DNA from: UBA7672 sp036733305
Lineage (GTDB): Bacteria; Pseudomonadota; Alphaproteobacteria; Caulobacterales; Hyphomonadaceae
Length of the DNA: 6,660 nt
Direction of reading: 5' to 3'
Assembly: GCA_036733305.1 (NCBI GenBank)
Contig: DAINAT010000147.1
Span: 1 to 6,660, forward strand
In this document: positions 6,017-6,660 of the stretch, piece after piece
Numbering within the stretch: position 1 is the first letter of the stretch
Layout: each line of letters opens with the position of its first letter
Notes under the pieces: generated by a model
Databases searched by the model: none
The model's input: the letters and a program-made list of their open reading frames with translations, nothing else
What the model was told of the DNA's origin: nothing
Program-made: the position numbers and the translations under genes

Positions 6017-6045
6017 CCTGGGTTCCTGCTTTCGCCGAGATGACG
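6017..6045. repeat. Dispersed hairpin repeat, type 3, copy 2 (decayed)
   Basis: It starts 61 bases after copy 1 in the same orientation, sharing CCTGGGT, the central CTTTCG and a GAxGA-like tail (GATGACG). The stem is decayed by several substitutions. Confidence 0.5.
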
Positions 6046-6069
6046 ATGAAGGAGCGGCGCTTGGGGCGT

Positions 6070-6094
6070 GGTGCATCGTTGATGCACCCTACGG
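6070..6094. repeat. REP-like element, type 2 (single hairpin)
   Basis: GGTGCATC (6070-6077) pairs perfectly with GATGCACC (6081-6088) over the loop GTT. Bases 6081-6094 (GATGCACCCTACGG) are identical to 965-978, so this belongs to the same family as the element after putA. Confidence 0.72.
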
Positions 6095-6119
6095 TTTGGG
6101 GTTGGTATCGGGCAGCGGG
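6084..6119 (+). repeat. Degenerate direct repeat, copy 2
   Basis: This is the second copy of the 36-37 bp unit at 5909-5945: GCACCCTACGG, T-triplet, G-run, TGGT, GGGCAGCGGG. It overlaps the right arm of the hairpin at 6070-6094. The two copies bracket both type 3 repeats, suggesting local duplication of a repeat cluster. Confidence 0.65.
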
Positions 6120-6277
6120 GTGCGGAATTGGCGGGGGGTGGGGGGCATCCTGGCGGCACCGCTCATCCACTGCGGCCAAATCGCTGTGGAGGAAGCTGCT
6201 TGCTGTACTGGATAGGGCGTCGGTTTGTGGGAGACTCGCCTGCTGGGTGACGAAGTAAGGAAAAATCAACCATACGT

Positions 6278-6325
6278 CGTCAATATATAGTTCTTGTGAC
6301 CGGTCGCAGCCCCTAGATATGGTGG
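6278..6325 (+). promoter_or_regulatory. Tandem NrdR-box-like sites controlling nrdB
   Basis: The first site, 6278-6293, contains CAATATATAG (6281-6290), a perfect match to the NrdR core CwATATATwG. The second, 6310-6325 (core CTAGATATGG at 6313-6322), matches the 16-base consensus at about 11 positions. Starts are 32 bp apart, the same spacing as upstream of nrdA. This implies a NrdR-controlled promoter belonging to nrdB itself. Confidence 0.75.
6294..6319 (+). promoter_or_regulatory. Candidate nrdB promoter
   Basis: TTGTGAC (6294-6300), 11 bases, then CCTAGATA (6312-6319) fits the Caulobacter housekeeping pattern (TTGACGS, 10-14 bases, GCTANAWC) with mismatches in both halves. The first NrdR box ends just before the -35 and the second covers the -10, a sensible layout for repression. 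The predicted transcript would have a short leader before 6360. Confidence 0.45.
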
Positions 6326-6347
6326 CAGGCCGTGTTGGGGACTGGCT

Positions 6348-6352
6348 GGGAG
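6348..6352 (+). promoter_or_regulatory. Ribosome binding site of nrdB
   Basis: GGGAG lies 7 nt before the ATG at 6360. It favours 6360 over the out-of-frame ATG at 6356, which opens only a nine-codon frame including the stop. Confidence 0.75.
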
Positions 6353-6359
6353 AATATGC

Positions 6360-6660
6360 ATGTCCGACTCAGGAAAAGCTGACGCCGCCCGGGCTGAGGC
6401 CATCACCGCGCTCGCTGGTTCAGGCGCGGCGCGGGCGGGGCTGCTGACGCCGTCGCATTCCTACAAGCCGTTCCGTTATCCGTGGGCCTATGACTTCTGG
6501 AAGCGCCAGCAGCAGATCCACTGGATGCCGGAAGAGGTTCCGCTCGGCGAGGACGTGAAGGACTGGGCAGCCAACCTGAATGACTCGGAACGCGCGCTGC
6601 TGACGCAGATCTTCCGCTTCTTCACGCAGTCGGACGTGGAAGTGAACGACAACTACATGG
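6360..6660 (+). CDS. nrdB: Ribonucleoside-diphosphate reductase, class I, beta subunit, N-terminal part (3' end outside window)
   Basis: One hundred residues are visible, from MSDSGKADAARAEA to VEVNDNYM. Beta carries the metal cofactor that generates the radical passed to NrdA. The segment KPFRYPWAYDFWKRQQ followed by IHWMPEEV is a hallmark: Trp55 corresponds to E. coli Trp48 of the radical-transfer path. In FFTQSDVEVNDNY, Asp92 aligns with the first metal ligand (E. coli Asp84; mouse R2 SDGIVNEN). An Asp there, rather than the Glu of chlamydial class Ic enzymes, fits a conventional cofactor, but the remaining ligands and the radical tyrosine lie outside the window. The first 30 residues are a short Ala-rich tail, so there is no N-terminal ATP-cone. 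It has its own control region with NrdR-like boxes and is separated from nrdA by 1519 bp. Confidence 0.95.
   Translation, partial: MSDSGKADAARAEAITALAGSGAARAGLLTPSHSYKPFRYPWAYDFWKRQQQIHWMPEEVPLGEDVKDWAANLNDSERALLTQIFRFFTQSDVEVNDNYM

Larger units (their letters stand above)
5843..6359. other. Intergenic region between the barrel-like gene and nrdB (517 bp)
   Basis: No credible gene was found on either strand. The contents in order are a terminator (5866-5893), a G-rich tract of degenerate repeats (about 5906-6150), about 100 bases with nothing recognisable (6150-6250), then an AT-richer nrdB control region with NrdR-like boxes, a candidate promoter and a good ribosome binding site. Open frames here are low-complexity translations of the repeats. 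Confidence 0.7.

Noticed and set aside
5102..6076. A 324-codon minus-strand frame across the barrel-like gene and the repeats
   Set aside because: The part over 5102-5842 is antisense to a better gene, and the rest translates intergenic repeats (for example SSRRKQEPRHP-type peptides typical of the type 3 repeat).
6098..6145. Possible G-quadruplex (five G-runs including two runs of six)
   Set aside because: Intervening loops of 8 and 12 bases exceed the usual range, and the G-richness is explained by the decayed repeats.
6356..6382. A tiny frame starting at the ATG at 6356, overlapping the nrdB start
   Set aside because: It encodes only eight residues before TGA. The ribosome binding site spacing better suits 6360; there is no evidence for a leader peptide.

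Overview
The window looks like a chromosomal segment of an alphaproteobacterium, probably from the Caulobacterales/Hyphomonadaceae neighbourhood. The basis is the GC-rich codon use, a PutA-type proline enzyme, a class I ribonucleotide reductase of alphaproteobacterial appearance, GANTC/CtrA-like/DnaA-like motifs ahead of a replication gene, and several REP-like hairpin families. The taxonomic placement is inference, since no rRNA or other marker is present.

Layout: (1) 1-827 is the 3' end of a putA-like gene on the + strand, encoding the P5C dehydrogenase half with its catalytic Glu and Cys visible. (2) 828-992 is a convergent intergenic region filled with two kinds of palindromic repeat. (3) 993-2330, on the - strand, encodes an exported metal-dependent amidohydrolase of the imidazolonepropionase/Xaa-Pro-dipeptidase-like group. 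(4) 2403-2654 holds a small unrecognised ORF on the + strand, divergent from the amidohydrolase and with a poor start. (5) 2655-2974 is the nrdA regulatory region. (6) 2975-4840 is nrdA (RNR alpha), closed by a strong terminator. (7) 5090-5842 encodes a small exported protein with beta-barrel character and a possible LpxR-like C-terminus, also closed by a terminator. (8) 5843-6359 is a long intergenic region with degenerate repeats followed by the nrdB control region. (9) 6360-6660 is the 5' end of nrdB (RNR beta).

The central theme is deoxynucleotide synthesis. nrdA and nrdB are on the same strand but about 1.5 kb apart, separated by two terminators and an unrelated gene, so they are probably transcribed separately. 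Each appears to carry its own pair of NrdR-box-like sites, and the start-to-start spacing within each pair is the same, 32 bp. That would let NrdR co-regulate the two subunits despite the split. Neither the complete alpha subunit nor the visible N-terminus of beta shows an ATP-cone, so the usual dATP activity switch seems to be absent. I see no CRISPR array, transposase, phage gene, RNA gene or clearly new defence-like system.
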